DNA of 64,000 nucleotides from Sclerotinia nivalis. Taxonomy: Eukaryota > Ascomycota > Leotiomycetes > Helotiales > Sclerotiniaceae. This document shows, in pieces, positions 22,926 to 34,432 of the stretch. Position numbers and translations under genes: made by a program. Within the stretch, counting starts at the first letter, position 1; the number at the start of each line of letters is the position of its first letter. The stretch lies in assembly GCA_029531795.1 (NCBI GenBank), contig JAPEIS010000002.1:2542001-2606000 (forward strand), in the 5' to 3' direction. The notes below the pieces were generated by a model. That model was not told where the DNA came from and did no database searches. It worked only from the letters and a program-made list of their open reading frames with translations.

Positions 22926-23245
22926 ATTTACAATACAATATATGAGGCCAAATATTCAAGGATTGAAAGACATGAGAATCATGAAATCATGAAAATATGG
23001 ACATGAAGTAAAGTCTGAGATGAGATGAAATGTGATGGATTAGATATATTTACAGTTATTGAGCTTGGGCCACACCTTAATTTGCCAAATGGTTACGTGT
23101 GGAATATGGGGTTGATGATTACGTAATATTGGGTAGCAAGCTACAAAATAAATATAACACAACACAACACGACAATACAATCCAACAAAACAAAACAAAA
23201 CGCAAACTTTTTCGTTCAACAAGAAATTATTGATAAGTCACCGAA
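22926..23245. promoter_or_regulatory. Divergent promoter region, MCP1 and zinc-finger gene
   Basis: 320 bp between divergent start codons. A run of acaacac/caaaac units lies at 23157-23200. No other element recognised. Confidence 0.35.
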
Positions 23246-23873
23246 ATGCCTCCAGTAAATTATTCCACGTGAACTCGATCATCCGAACAAAATGCTAATG
23301 CAATCAACCTCCTAGCGTGGATTCACAAATCCAGCCCCGAAAACTGAGAGTGCTCGCGAGGCGGTCAAGTCTTTCTATTGTAGGTTCTCAAGTCCTCACC
23401 TTTCACAATTGATACATTATCTTACACGGCCAGGCGAATTATGCAGCAAAGGATACGCTCGAATGAATGAGTATGAAGCTCATCTCTCTTCATACGACCA
23501 CTCTCACAAACAACGTCTTAAAGATATGCGACAATTAACACGCGACCCAATGGCCTCTTCCAAAGCTCGAAAAGCAGAAGCTAAAGCAAACTCACAATCT
23601 GGATTGATATCGATTAAGTTAAGTGGAGAGGCAAATTCGGGTGCCGGAGCTACTGGTGGAGGTTTCAAGAAAGGGGGTTTTAAGAAATCCGGATTTAAAA
23701 GTGCTTTTGCGCCCGTGGATGGGGATGGAGCCGATGCACCTGTAAAGGATGAGATCGAAGAGAAGATCGAATTTGGCAGAAACGTGGGAGTTCAAGGAGA
23801 GGATTTGGAGAGCGATACCGATGACGAACAATACGGGCACGATATGTACGACCCGAGGCGTCCCACGGATTGA
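23246..23873 (+). CDS. Small C2H2 zinc-finger protein
   Basis: Proposed exons are 23246-23254 (only ATG CCT CCA), 23316-23379 and 23434-23873, giving 170 residues. The joints restore one C2H2 finger, Cys25-x2-Cys28-x12-His41-x5-His47 (FYCELCSKGYARMNEYEAHL, then SSYDHSHKQRL). The first Cys codon is split by intron 2, so the finger exists only in the spliced form. A basic helix (QRLKDMRQLTRDP) and a Lys/Ala-rich stretch follow, then GGGFKKGGFKKSGFKSAF and an acidic tail. Proteins of this shape occur across ascomycetes as short finger proteins of unknown role, probably RNA- or chromatin-associated. The 9-nt first exon is the least certain part. Confidence 0.75.
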
Positions 23874-26800
23874 GAAGGGTTGGATGATGAAGATCCACAT
23901 CCAAACAGACCTTAAAGACTCAAAACGAGTATGGATCAAAATCATGAAGCCCTGCATCATATGATCGCACAGCTTTGTCTTACATGACTGTCCCGGTGGA
24001 CAAGTTGGCGTACACCAGACAGGCCAAGCAAAGCACCGGCTCTATATATCTCGACGAAAAGAGAAGAAAAACCATGGTCAATGTAGGATTCCATGGTTGA
24101 GGACTTCTAGATCTGAGGATGTCAGCTGGCCTAAAAAACATGATTATTTATTTTACGTTGGCAAGCCAATATCTTGACCCAAGGTTGATAGTTGAAGCCC
24201 CAACGACGGATCCCTTCGTTATGGCATAGATGAAGAATGCAACGAAATGCGACAAATACTCGCAGAATTCAGTGAATCACCCCTGGTCTCTTGGTGTTTT
24301 GCATACCTCTTCGAGCGTAATTTCGGCCCTTGAGCCATTCTTGGTGGTTGAATCCATGTCAGCAATGGCACGCTCTATAATGAGTGGCGTTGCCGCTGCG
24401 TCATGAACGCTTTTGCTAAGTCCTTAAAAAGCGAAGCTATCGTCTGGGGCATGCTAGGTATGTTGGGTGACTTTCTTGGTCGGATTATCAGGCCCGATAG
24501 AATGTTGGACCCGGCAAGGACGATGTGCGAAGGTACTGGCTCGGTTCTATGGCGAGATTCGAATCCAAAAAATTGAAATGAATCATGTTGGAACTGAAAC
24601 TTTGGTCTTGGAAGGCGCTAGTACTTCTTTAGGCATTTATTTGACAAGCCCTAAAATCTGTACAAAAATCTCCCCAAAATGAGGCTGTGAAAGTGGTTGT
24701 ACATTCGAGCGTATTTGTGACCTCTCGTGATGGTAGTTCCGCACGTTGAAAGCAAATCTATTCAGCCATGATGCACAGAACATTTCCCGCGACCCTGTGT
24801 TTGATGCCTCGATATCGTACGACGTCTTGGTCTGATGGTTATGAGCCATGTAGAACATGGCTAGAGCCCTAAAACATAATTCCCATTCTTCAAGTGCAAA
24901 TTCTTGTTGGTATGAAAGACAATCCGGAGCAATTGATTGAGTTGATATGCATTAGTTGACAAGTTGTGAACTTTACTACCAAATACACTTCCTGCCCGGT
25001 CTAAGCATTGATCCCAGAGCAAGAAATTTCAACTGATGTTTGTTTTGGTGCGTCCTATATACCCTGGAATTCAAGCTTTTGAATGGCTTAAATGCCATGG
25101 AGATTTGTGTGAGATTTCGTGCTCAAAATCACATGTGCAGGAATTGAAATTGTTGCACAAAGTATATAGAAATTATAGGGATCGAGGCTAGTTAATTCAA
25201 AGACATTAATGGATTCCATCGGACTTTATAGGTTGGAATTGGACTGACTAAGAAAAGCCAAAGATACCTACCTACTGATAAATACAACAACTTCGATGGT
25301 GAGATGACTCTTTGCTCTTCGAAAACGCTGCCTGATACAACGTGGATATATTTTTGATGATTTCAATCAACAAGTGTATCTTAATATTTGCAAAATCTAT
25401 TACAGCCTTGATAATCCAGCAAGAATTGGAGTCCACGAAGATGCCCATGTATCACTTGAATTGAATGACAAAAGACGCTGTCACACTATGGTATGACTTT
25501 GGTGCCTAGCATTCGCTATCCAATTTCCCCTTGTGGCGTTCCTTTGGAAATTCGAGCCTCTTCAGTGTTTTTGCAACGTTTAGTCTAATCTCTACACAGT
25601 TATCAAGGCGTTGGATTATTGTAGAGGTTGCTTTGGACGTGTGCGGTATTACGGGAGCCTGTGAGTGGCAAAGAAACAAAATCTGGCAATATTTGCGCAC
25701 AATTCAGGTCCTTATTCAATTCCCAATGCGGAAATTGATTTGTGGCTGAGATCTCAGTTAATGCTTGTGTAAAATATATGGAACAGTTTTGTGCAAATCC
25801 CGGTGGATAGATTACCGGAGCCCCAGGCTGTCCAATAGTTCTAAAAACAACCATTATGATGAGTCCAATTATTGTACGAATTACCCTGACTTAAGACGAT
25901 TCTGGAAATGTCCGGATCTGATTGTAAGTAAATTACTTAACCCTCTCAAGTTCTTCTCTGATAGTTTGAGAATCTCGGTCGTGTTCGGATTTGTGACAAT
26001 AGCTTGCATCACATTACAATGCGGCTACTGTAAAGATAGTTCTTGACGCGACGAAAAATACGTTTGCGGTCTACGTTCAAAAAGTCGTCTTTTGCCCTAA
26101 TTATTATCGTTTCAATTTTCAGTGATCAGCAATTTATCAGAGGAATATCTGTCCTGATTTCTGGCTATTCGCAATTAAACAGTAGCCTCTCTGGCAGACC
26201 GTTGTGAACCTCGCTTGGTTTTCCACTGTCACACATCTCATCGCTCTTACATATTTGTGTAGTTTTTATTCCTGGGGTCTATTGGACAAACATACTCAAA
26301 GAGTGCGACCCATTTTCATGGGAATTTCGATAATGGTGATTTTGGGATGAATCTAGATAGGTATGTCGAATCTTTGTGAAACCAAACTCCTGCCAGTATG
26401 GTGTCTCTACCTTCCAAATTTATCATGGAAGACCGAACAGGCCAAAATTCAGCAGTGCTGCCACACATATATAGCTTCCCGTATATTATTCCTATCGCTA
26501 CTGCGTTTAATACTCGTGTTTTAATGCTAGATCCGCATTCGGACACTTGACTTAGCATATTTAGCTTTTGCCGCATTTGTATCCGCATCCACAGAGGACA
26601 ACAAAAGGCCTGTGGAAACAACTCTACCGTGAATGCAAAGGTGCGAATCAAAATCGACCTCGAGGAGATACATGCCACTTTAACTTATGTGTCCAATAAT
26701 GCATGTATGGTTATTCTTTTTCTATGTACTTTATGTGGTAATGTACAGGTCTGTATCTCCAAATTGTGGGAGGCAAGTTGGATCCCAAACAGTCCTTTGA

Positions 26801-28305
26801 TCTAGCTAATAATGATAACGCTAGCTCACCTAGATGGTCGTAATCCTAGCTTGAGATAATATCCGTATTCTGGCGGCAAATGCTACTATTTCCACGGTGG
26901 AAGTATGTGGGCTTTAGGGCGGGTAGTTTGCTTTAGACTGCTGCCGCTGCGGCCAATTGTAAGTTTTATAGGTGAGAATTGTCAATTGCCACTCTCATTG
27001 TCCGTGCTGCAGGTTATACTTAGCTAGACGCGTACAATAACGCGACCCGAGGTAGTGCAGCACTCGATGCAAGGTCTCCGTCTCTCTTCCCATTGCTGCA
27101 GATCAACATGACCACAGTCGGCCAAGAACCTTCCCCGAGAATCTCTTCCACCTCTTATCGCAAATTCACATTGTCTTTTCAGTTACATCTGCTTGTAACA
27201 GCGACGTTACGACGTACAATTTGCTTCTGTAGCACCTCTCGACAGAGATTCGCCAACATCGGAATATTGAGCTCGATTTGATCCTCATCTGCGTTCAGGT
27301 CAACACTTTCGAGCTTTTTCCCCACGTGACGATGCTAATAATGTTTCTGTAGAATATATGGGCGCAGGATGGCTAGCTGTGAATTTTTGAAATTTGTGAT
27401 GGCTGGTCCCGGTTTCTGATAGTCCAGACTGCAGCCAGAAAATCAAATTTGGTAGTGATGCCAAGTCTTCGGCCTTTTTAGTCCTTTGACCACGTCAATA
27501 CATTCATTGACAATATGGCTTTTATCGCTCAACTGATCTATGTTGCTGTTCAATCCATCAGCATTCTACCTATAGGACATGTAAGCGGGCTTTAGATTTC
27601 GACCATGAAGATGTCATTTACCCAATAAAGTGAAAACCACCGCGAAACCAAAATCAATCGCATCACAGTTACTTGCCACCTGCCATAATAGTACTCTTAC
27701 ATTATTACATGACCCGTGCTCGGTATAATACACCTCACTAAAGCTTATTCAAACAAGCATGAGTTTGGCATGGGTCAATTGCCTTTCTGGAACTTTGACA
27801 ATTTTCGACACGAAATATAGTAACAATGTTAGAAACCTGACTTCGAGCTAACCTACATTTGGGAAGTACTCTCTGATTGGCTTTATGGCAGAAGTGGAAC
27901 AGGAATCTGGCTCCGCAAAGTCTAATTCAGGAAACTACTCTCTTATTGGTGAGCCACTTTGACCCATCCATAAGTGGATACTTAATTCTTCATGTGCCCT
28001 CACTTGTAGCGCGAAATGTGTAGCATACCTCTTATATCTCGGATTTTGGAAATCAATGCTCACGGATTTTGCTAAAGACCGGCGGCTATTGATCATGGCG
28101 ATAATATTAGCATGATGTGTGTTAATCCCCACATGTGTCCAAAGAGTAACGGTCAACCAGGTCATGTAAGTCTATATAACCTGAGTACATCCTCGACTTA
28201 TTGGTAAATGCAAATCATGAAGATCATTCTCTTTCAGGAGCCACTTCTATTCAACCACACGTACTTCCCTAACCACCCATCACCCAACGACTATTCCCAG
28301 GCAGC
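23874..28305. other. 4.4-kb gene-poor stretch
   Basis: No gene that I can support. Open frames of 60-120 codons occur on both strands (24637-24858, 25603-25854, 26316-26678 on the minus strand), but none has a recognisable domain, conserved start context or splice path to a longer product. Composition is ordinary rather than the AT-rich type seen at 3-10 kb. The stretch may hold decayed gene relics or noncoding transcripts. Confidence 0.5.
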
Positions 28306-29393
28306 ATGGCCGCAGCAGCTAAAACTCAACCCCTCAATCTTCCGCTTCTCATTACTCCTGAAACATGCCAAGGACGTGTCTACATAGTTACCGGTGCCAA
28401 TACAGGTTTGCGACTGGAAGCGACCAGACATCTCGTTGGCCTTGGGGCTGCAACCGTCATTATGGGGGTACGAAATCTCGCTTCCGGCTACCGTGCTCTT
28501 GCTGATATTGAATCATCCACTGGAATCTCTGGTGTGGCCCAAGTATGGGAGCTCGATCTTTCTTCATACACTTCCGTTATCGCTTTTGCGAAAAGGGCAA
28601 TCGAGAACCTCGATAGAATCGATGCAGTGATAGAGAACGCCGCGGTAGCTTCCGGGGAAAGAATTATGAAAGAGGGACATGTGATTACAATCACGGTGAA
28701 TGTGATTAGCACATTGCTTTTGGGAGTTTTGCTGCTCCCAAAATTGAAGGAAACTGGAGCATGCTTCAGAACTTTACCGCATCTGGTTATCGTATCGAGT
28801 AGGGTCAGTTTCGATTTTGAGGAGGATTGGATGAAGATCAGAGATAACCCGATAGCGAAGTTGGGTGACGAAGAAATTGCTTTGAAGGTGTAGGTTATTT
28901 GCAGATCGTCTGATCCAGGCTAACATGATTTAAATAGTTATTCACTTTCTAAACTTCTTGAGATAATGGCAATTCGCCATCTTACCAGTCTCCTTCCCCT
29001 TTCCCGCTCTGGAGTTGTCATAAAACTGGTCTGTCCCGGCCTTTGTAAAACCGATCTGAGCCGCAGCGTTCCGCTTGGTCTTCGTGAGGAGATAGCTAAG
29101 CACAGTGAACAATATGGGCGGACTGCCGAGGATGGTAGTCGAACACTATTGCATGGTGCCGTTGCGGGTGACCACAGTCATGGGTGTTTCTTGGATTCTT
29201 GTACCATTGCTGAGTGAGTTTGGATCATACACTGGTTTTGTTGTTATGCTAAAACTTCGGTTATAGGAATGTAGTACCGAGTTGGGTAACGGACGTGGAT
29301 GGAAAGGAATCGCAGAAACTTGTTTGGGATGCTATTGCGAGTGAGCTGGAGACCATTGAGCCTGGCTGCGTAGAGAAGATCTTGCGGGAGTGA
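28306..29393 (+). CDS. Short-chain dehydrogenase/reductase, altered cofactor loop
   Basis: Three exons, 28306-28889, 28938-29213 and 29267-29393 (introns 48 and 53 bp; CTAAC in the first, CTAAA in the second), giving 328 residues. The Rossmann start is VYIVTGANTGLRLEATRHL at about residue 26-44: the T-G-x3-G-x-G loop has Arg in place of the last Gly. Other SDR marks are present: ENAAVAS (the NAG-type motif), the Asn-bearing VNVIST helix, catalytic Ser in VIVSSR, and Y-S-L-S-K, whose Tyr codon directly follows the first splice joint. The family oxidises or reduces small alcohols/ketones with NAD(P)H; the substrate cannot be told. It converges on a transcription-factor-like gene 178 bp away. 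Confidence 0.88.
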
Positions 29394-29571
29394 AGCCTCT
29401 AAAGCCATCACTAGCGTGAATTGTTCTAAGAGTGCCCCGAGTTCATTCATTTTGACACAGGCCAATGCATCACAGCATTCGACACAGATCTGTGGTTTTT
29501 TCGTACCACTAGCGGATCCAGTCTTTAACATAATTTCGCAATCAATCATCGTTCCCTGAGACCTTCAGTGA

Positions 29572-31253
29572 CTAAGGCAATTGGTGAGGGAATTTAGTCG
29601 TTGGTCTTGAGATGACGAGATTATCGGAAAGAGACTCTTTCATCGAATTCACCAGTGCCGTGCCCTCTTTATCGTGCAAGGCACCAATCCAAGGAAAGCC
29701 TTCCAGAATTCGTTGTATGTCAAACCAACATTGAAGACCGATAGCATGCATAGTTTGGCTTATCTTCTGAGCCAGCCATGTATTATCCGCATTCCTCAAA
29801 ACCGAAGATTTCTCTATAAATAACAGCCAGAGTAATACATCTGAGTGCCAATGTTTGTTGCCAGAGAGTTTTTGCGCAGATGACTTGATTAACCCAGCTA
29901 GAAGTGGATTATCTGGAACTTTGCCATCAAGTCCACGGATAAACGTTGTGACGAATGATGTCAGACCTAGGTGAATTGCATCCTCAAGAGGATTATTAGG
30001 ACGAAGAACGCCAAGAGGATACATGGAAATGAGACGGTATCCAAGTAAAAGAAGCGTATTGTGGAGCTTATAACTATCTAGAGGCGGGCCACGTCCGACA
30101 ATGGCCTCGTTGAGCAGCCATGCAAAATATGCAATGTCTGTCAGAAGGACACGGAGATCCGTGCTGAGTTGTAAGTTCCCTTGAGCACTAGAAATTACCT
30201 GCCTTCCGTAGAAATGTGAATGGTCAGTCTTCCTGATAAAGAAAGAATTGTTGCTTTCAATATCCTGAACGGTGTATCTTAAGGAGGTGCCCAGATGAAG
30301 GGAATACTCGAGATCAGCCCTGGATTATGTATTAGCACTAATATCAGATAAGGGTCAGATCTTTGACCTAAATATCTTTTGAGCAAGTGTAAATTGTTCC
30401 TTTTCCAGGCTCGCAATGCCACCCCTCATCTCAACCATCTTTTCGAGTTTTTGAAGATGTACAAGTCCTTGGCGAAATTGACCTTGTAACCTATAATAAT
30501 GCGACATGGTTAATACGACGGCAATAGTAGTATCTGCTACAGCGTCATTTCCTGATAGTTTGTCATTAATCAAGCGGAATGCACGTGAGAGGTGATGCAT
30601 TGCTGTCTTTGGATCTTCTTGATTTATGATCAGATTATTGAGCGCTGTGATCGAAACAGCTACCCCGCAATGTAAACCTAGGATATATCGAATTAGCATA
30701 TTTTTTTATTTAACGGGTTTTAGAAGCAAAGGAATGGGACATACACGCTTCATCCAAAACCATGAATTGAACGAATATTGAAGTAGATGCGTGGGGTGTA
30801 ATAAGAGCATTGTTCAATTCTGGGGGATGCCCTACACTGCTAATGAATGAGAAAGCTAGGCAACAAACCTTAATCAGCAAAAATGATAGTAAATCATCCC
30901 ACTATACTCCGTACACTTTACCATAACAGCACCATCATACCTCTCTGGATGATTCTCTTATTTCTGACAACGTGGTCAGGAAATGAAAGAACTGAGATGC
31001 TATCTCCAACATGCCGTTCGATCTCATCAATGGTATCCTCCCTCGTGTATTTACATCCCAAACGTCCCGCGACATCTTGGGCATTCGATAGATGTACAGC
31101 GGCTAAAGTTATTTCACGTCTAATTCCAATTGATCTCTTTCTTGACGTCCTCACGAGCTTCTTCCCAACGTTCCTTCCCACAGCTACATGGCTACGAATG
31201 CGCTTTCGTGCTGCAGGGCCAATTACTGCATTATTGATAAATTCGAAAGGCAT
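29572..31253 (-). CDS. Fungal-specific transcription factor domain protein, no visible zinc cluster
   Basis: Four exons (30941-31253, 30745-30855, 30368-30677, 29572-30319) give 493 residues in one frame. Joints: AGAG/GTATGA to CCTAG/CTTTCTC, GCGT/GTATGT to CCTAG/GTTTAC, and TTTAG/GTCAAA to CCAG/GGCTGA. The protein starts MPFEFINNAVIGPAARKRIRSHV, abridged, with a basic segment, then VGDSISVLSFPD, FVQFMVLDEACLHCGVAV, HHLSRAFRLINDKLS and ADTTIAVVLTM, matching the fungal-specific TF domain (PF11951/DUF3468 type). No Cys6 zinc cluster is present; many members with this N-terminus lack one. An upstream in-frame ATG at 31274 is possible. Its role and targets are unknown; the convergent SDR neighbour is suggestive only. 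Confidence 0.82.
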
Positions 31254-32570
31254 CGTTGTAAGTCTCGTCTTCAAACGCTAAATTAACTCATAGTTGGGAT
31301 GAAGTCTTCAAATTAGAAAAGATGAAGGAAGGGGTCGGGACAGAATTTCGGAGTTAATGGCGTTAGCAATACTCCGTTTATAAGCCTTACGTTACGGTAA
31401 AGCGGTCACGGTCACACTTTGGAGTCGAGCCCATGGAACTTCCATTGTAAGATCTCATAACTATTTCACAGCTGCAAGTCAACATATCATAATTTGTCAT
31501 TGTGTTTTTTAAACATGACTCAAATATGGAGCTGAATACTGCCAAAAGCTATTTTCGATCACCAACAAGGTGAGCCATTGCATATTGTTGTTTGAGATTT
31601 CCACGAGGAATTATTTAGAAAGCATCAGGATCTGATACTGGACTTCTAACCCATAGCCTGTGGTGCGGCTTAGATTTAGCTAGGTAGTTAATTCAGAATT
31701 TTTGTTAAACAAAACTTTATATATAAATATTCCATAGGCATGAGGTTGTGATATCCAAAGAATCATGGATTTTTGCCACCATCGCATATAGAAAAAGAAA
31801 GCTATTTCATAATGTTGACCTGGACCTAACATAAGATTGGAACCTTATATATGGCATATGCGACATTGCCATTCTAAATTTCTCTTTTCTCGACGCTCCT
31901 TCACCATGCGTATGCTCCTCTCCCATCATCTTTTCCTAAAGTACCCCACTCTTCCTCGCTATCTCCCCCCTTTCTCCTTCCCGCACGGGGCCAGTTTACT
32001 GGGTATATCGCCCTTTTGACTGAAGAAGATAGGGTAATTAACCTATGAAGTATTTGGTTACGTCGTGTATCCGGGGTACATCACATGTGCTTAGAGCTAA
32101 CTAAAGATATTGAAGCGCCATTACTCACCCAAACAATTTCATCCACTCAATCTCTGAAATGAAATACGAAGATGGACCAAATCCATGCCATGATAGAGCA
32201 CCCTCGCAAGCAATTTCTTTTGAGAGACCACATATATCAACCAGCATTTTGAAGATCCATCACCGACATTCGGCATTATTTCAACCTCATTGTGGGACAC
32301 TTTGCGTAGTGATATCGGCGCGAGTGTTCTTTCGAAGAATTTGAACTTATAAGGTTTGGATGGTTGTGGGGAGGCAGAAGCATTCGGCAGTCACTGAGAT
32401 GGATCGACTATGAAGACACTCCGCTGATGATACATGTTATTTGCTCGAGAAGTTAAACTAAGGTAGTTACTAACCTGACTCCGAGTCCCAGGATGAAAAT
32501 GAGACCGATCATGCAAAGAAAACTCCACATTCCTTATATTACCCCAACAGACATCCTCAGCTCAATTCAC
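31254..32570. other. Intergenic
   Basis: 1.3 kb upstream of the TF-like gene and downstream of ISN1. Short frames at 31837-32019 and 32159-32344 have no motif. A pyrimidine-rich stretch lies at about 31905-31985. No gene seen. Confidence 0.45.
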
Positions 32571-34432
32571 CTACTTCTTCTGAATAAATCCTCCTAGCTC
32601 ATCCAACAATTCCACTGTCTCCCTGGGACTTGCAATCCAAGCCGTAGTACCCACCACTCTCGCCTTGAAATCATTGCTTCCAGCACTCAAAAATTGATCT
32701 CCAACATGCAATGTTCTTTCTCCTCTAATCCACTGACTTTCGTCTTCAACGTTTCCACCAAAAAACTTTTGGCAAACCAATACTCCCCAGCTCTTATCAC
32801 CAATGTCCACGAAAACATCGTTTCCTCCATTGAAAGCGCAGAAGGGCAACGAACGACCAACGTCCGACATTTCAAGCTTTTTTTGTACAACTAGTACGGT
32901 TTCTTCGAGGTGTTCTCGTGCAAATTTGAAGCCTGGATCACGAGGAATAATTCCCACAGCTCGTTCTTTTCGAAGGATAGTGGCGGGCAAGGCTAGGTTG
33001 GTAACACATTCACGGAGAGAGGATTCTGCGAGATCGAGAAGGGCGGTTATGTTCGGCTGAGTCCATGTGGACATACTGGGCAGAATCCAGGAGCGGCGGT
33101 GGTGATGAGTTAGAAGGTGAGGGGAACTAGAGTCATAGGTGAAAAGAAAATTGGATTCACCACCTGATGCAGTGTTAGAAGGAGCCTGATGAGAATTTTA
33201 AAGCATCCGGAGATGTAAGTGAGTGAGAGCAAAGGTAAGACGAATCGTAATGAAAAGGAGATGGAGTAAAGCAAATTTTTGGGAGGAGTCAAATGAAAGG
33301 TGATTTACCCATCACAATAAGATTCTGCTTTTGCTCTGGTGTAAGAATGGTAGACACTTTGATCGCTTCCAACAATCCATGGAGTCGTCCATAATATTTT
33401 TCGGCCTCAGTATAACCAGCTGCGGTTACAATACCAATTTTTGTGTTATGGCTCATGAGATCTATAGCTATAAGTATCTGAGCATGCAAGGGCAAGTTGT
33501 CGAACTTACTAATTATTCGCTCAATAACGGGATTCGTAGGTTCGAGACTTTTACCATCATCATATCTTCGAGACTTCGGTTAGTACTTTGGCTCTCATAC
33601 GAAGAGTATGGCTTACAATGTAACATCACCATCAAAGGTAGCTAAATCCACTGAGCCCGCAGAGGTAACTCCCATGAGTTGCGCAGTGTTCAAAATCACC
33701 CTGATATCGTTGAAGGAAGGGGGAACAAATCTTCTTGACGAAATAAAACGTTTCCTATCCTGATATCTAAAAGCGTCCGCCAGTGGAAGTCGAGTGAAGA
33801 ATGTACCAATACTAGGAACCAGTAGTTTCAATTTCGACTGACCTCCTAAACCAACCTTTTGATGGGCGACTTGATCATTTTAATATCTCGAACGATGGAT
33901 GATGTGAAGAATTACACTTACTATGATCATCAATCATATCTTCAACATCCTGCATAATTTCTGCGTAACGTCGGTGGGCAATTTCGGCCATTTCACCTAT
34001 CGTTCCATTTCTCGACTCAAACACACCGGTTGGCTGTGAATGCAATACGAACGGTACAGCTAATAAACCTTTGATCCACTCTTTCATTGAGAATTAGCAA
34101 CCAATTCCTCAAATTTAGGAGAGCACTTGCCCAAGGTGAAAATGGTGACTTCCAAGCCGACAGGGACACTATCGGTGGTTGTTTATTTATTTATGGAGCA
34201 AAGGACTCAAGGGAGACATTAGAAATGGAAATCGACTAGTAGTACCTATGAATTGGTCTCGTCGATGAGTCTTGAGTGCATCTGAGTAGAATTAGGATGG
34301 ACTATTTTCGCTGGGAATATGCTAATGCTATGGACACGTACACTCAACTCGATATCTAGGGGAACGGTGAGTACTAGGGTATCGGTGTGCTGCAGGCGAT
34401 GAGAATGGAAACGTATCTTACCTCGTAGTCAT
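32571..34432 (-). CDS. ISN1: IMP-specific 5'-nucleotidase Isn1
   Basis: Eight exons: 34422-34432, 34342-34355, 34246-34281, 33922-34080, 33617-33869, 33510-33565, 33309-33461 and 32571-33163, giving 424 residues (yeast Isn1 is 450). The first two exons are only 11 and 14 nt; they and the third restore the family N-terminus MTTRYRVEYALKTHRRDQF. The HAD-type nucleophile motif TFDGDVTL lies at about 151-158 (Asp153, Asp155); the middle reads KIGIVTAAGYTEAEKYYGRL and the end carries FCAFNGGNDVFVDIGDKSWG and LHVGDQFLSAGSNDFKARV. The enzyme dephosphorylates IMP to inosine in the cytosol, part of purine turnover. Introns are dense at the 5' end, with consensus donors (GTAAGA, GTACGT, GTACTA, GTAAGT). 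Confidence 0.94.

Noticed and set aside
25603..25854. 83-codon minus-strand frame with a secreted-protein look (GAPVIYPPGFAQNCSIYF)
   Set aside because: No signal peptide or flanking coding sequence found; could be a relic but cannot be supported.
26316..26678. 120-codon minus-strand frame in the gene-poor stretch
   Set aside because: No motif, no conserved start context and no splice path to further coding sequence; length is possible by chance.
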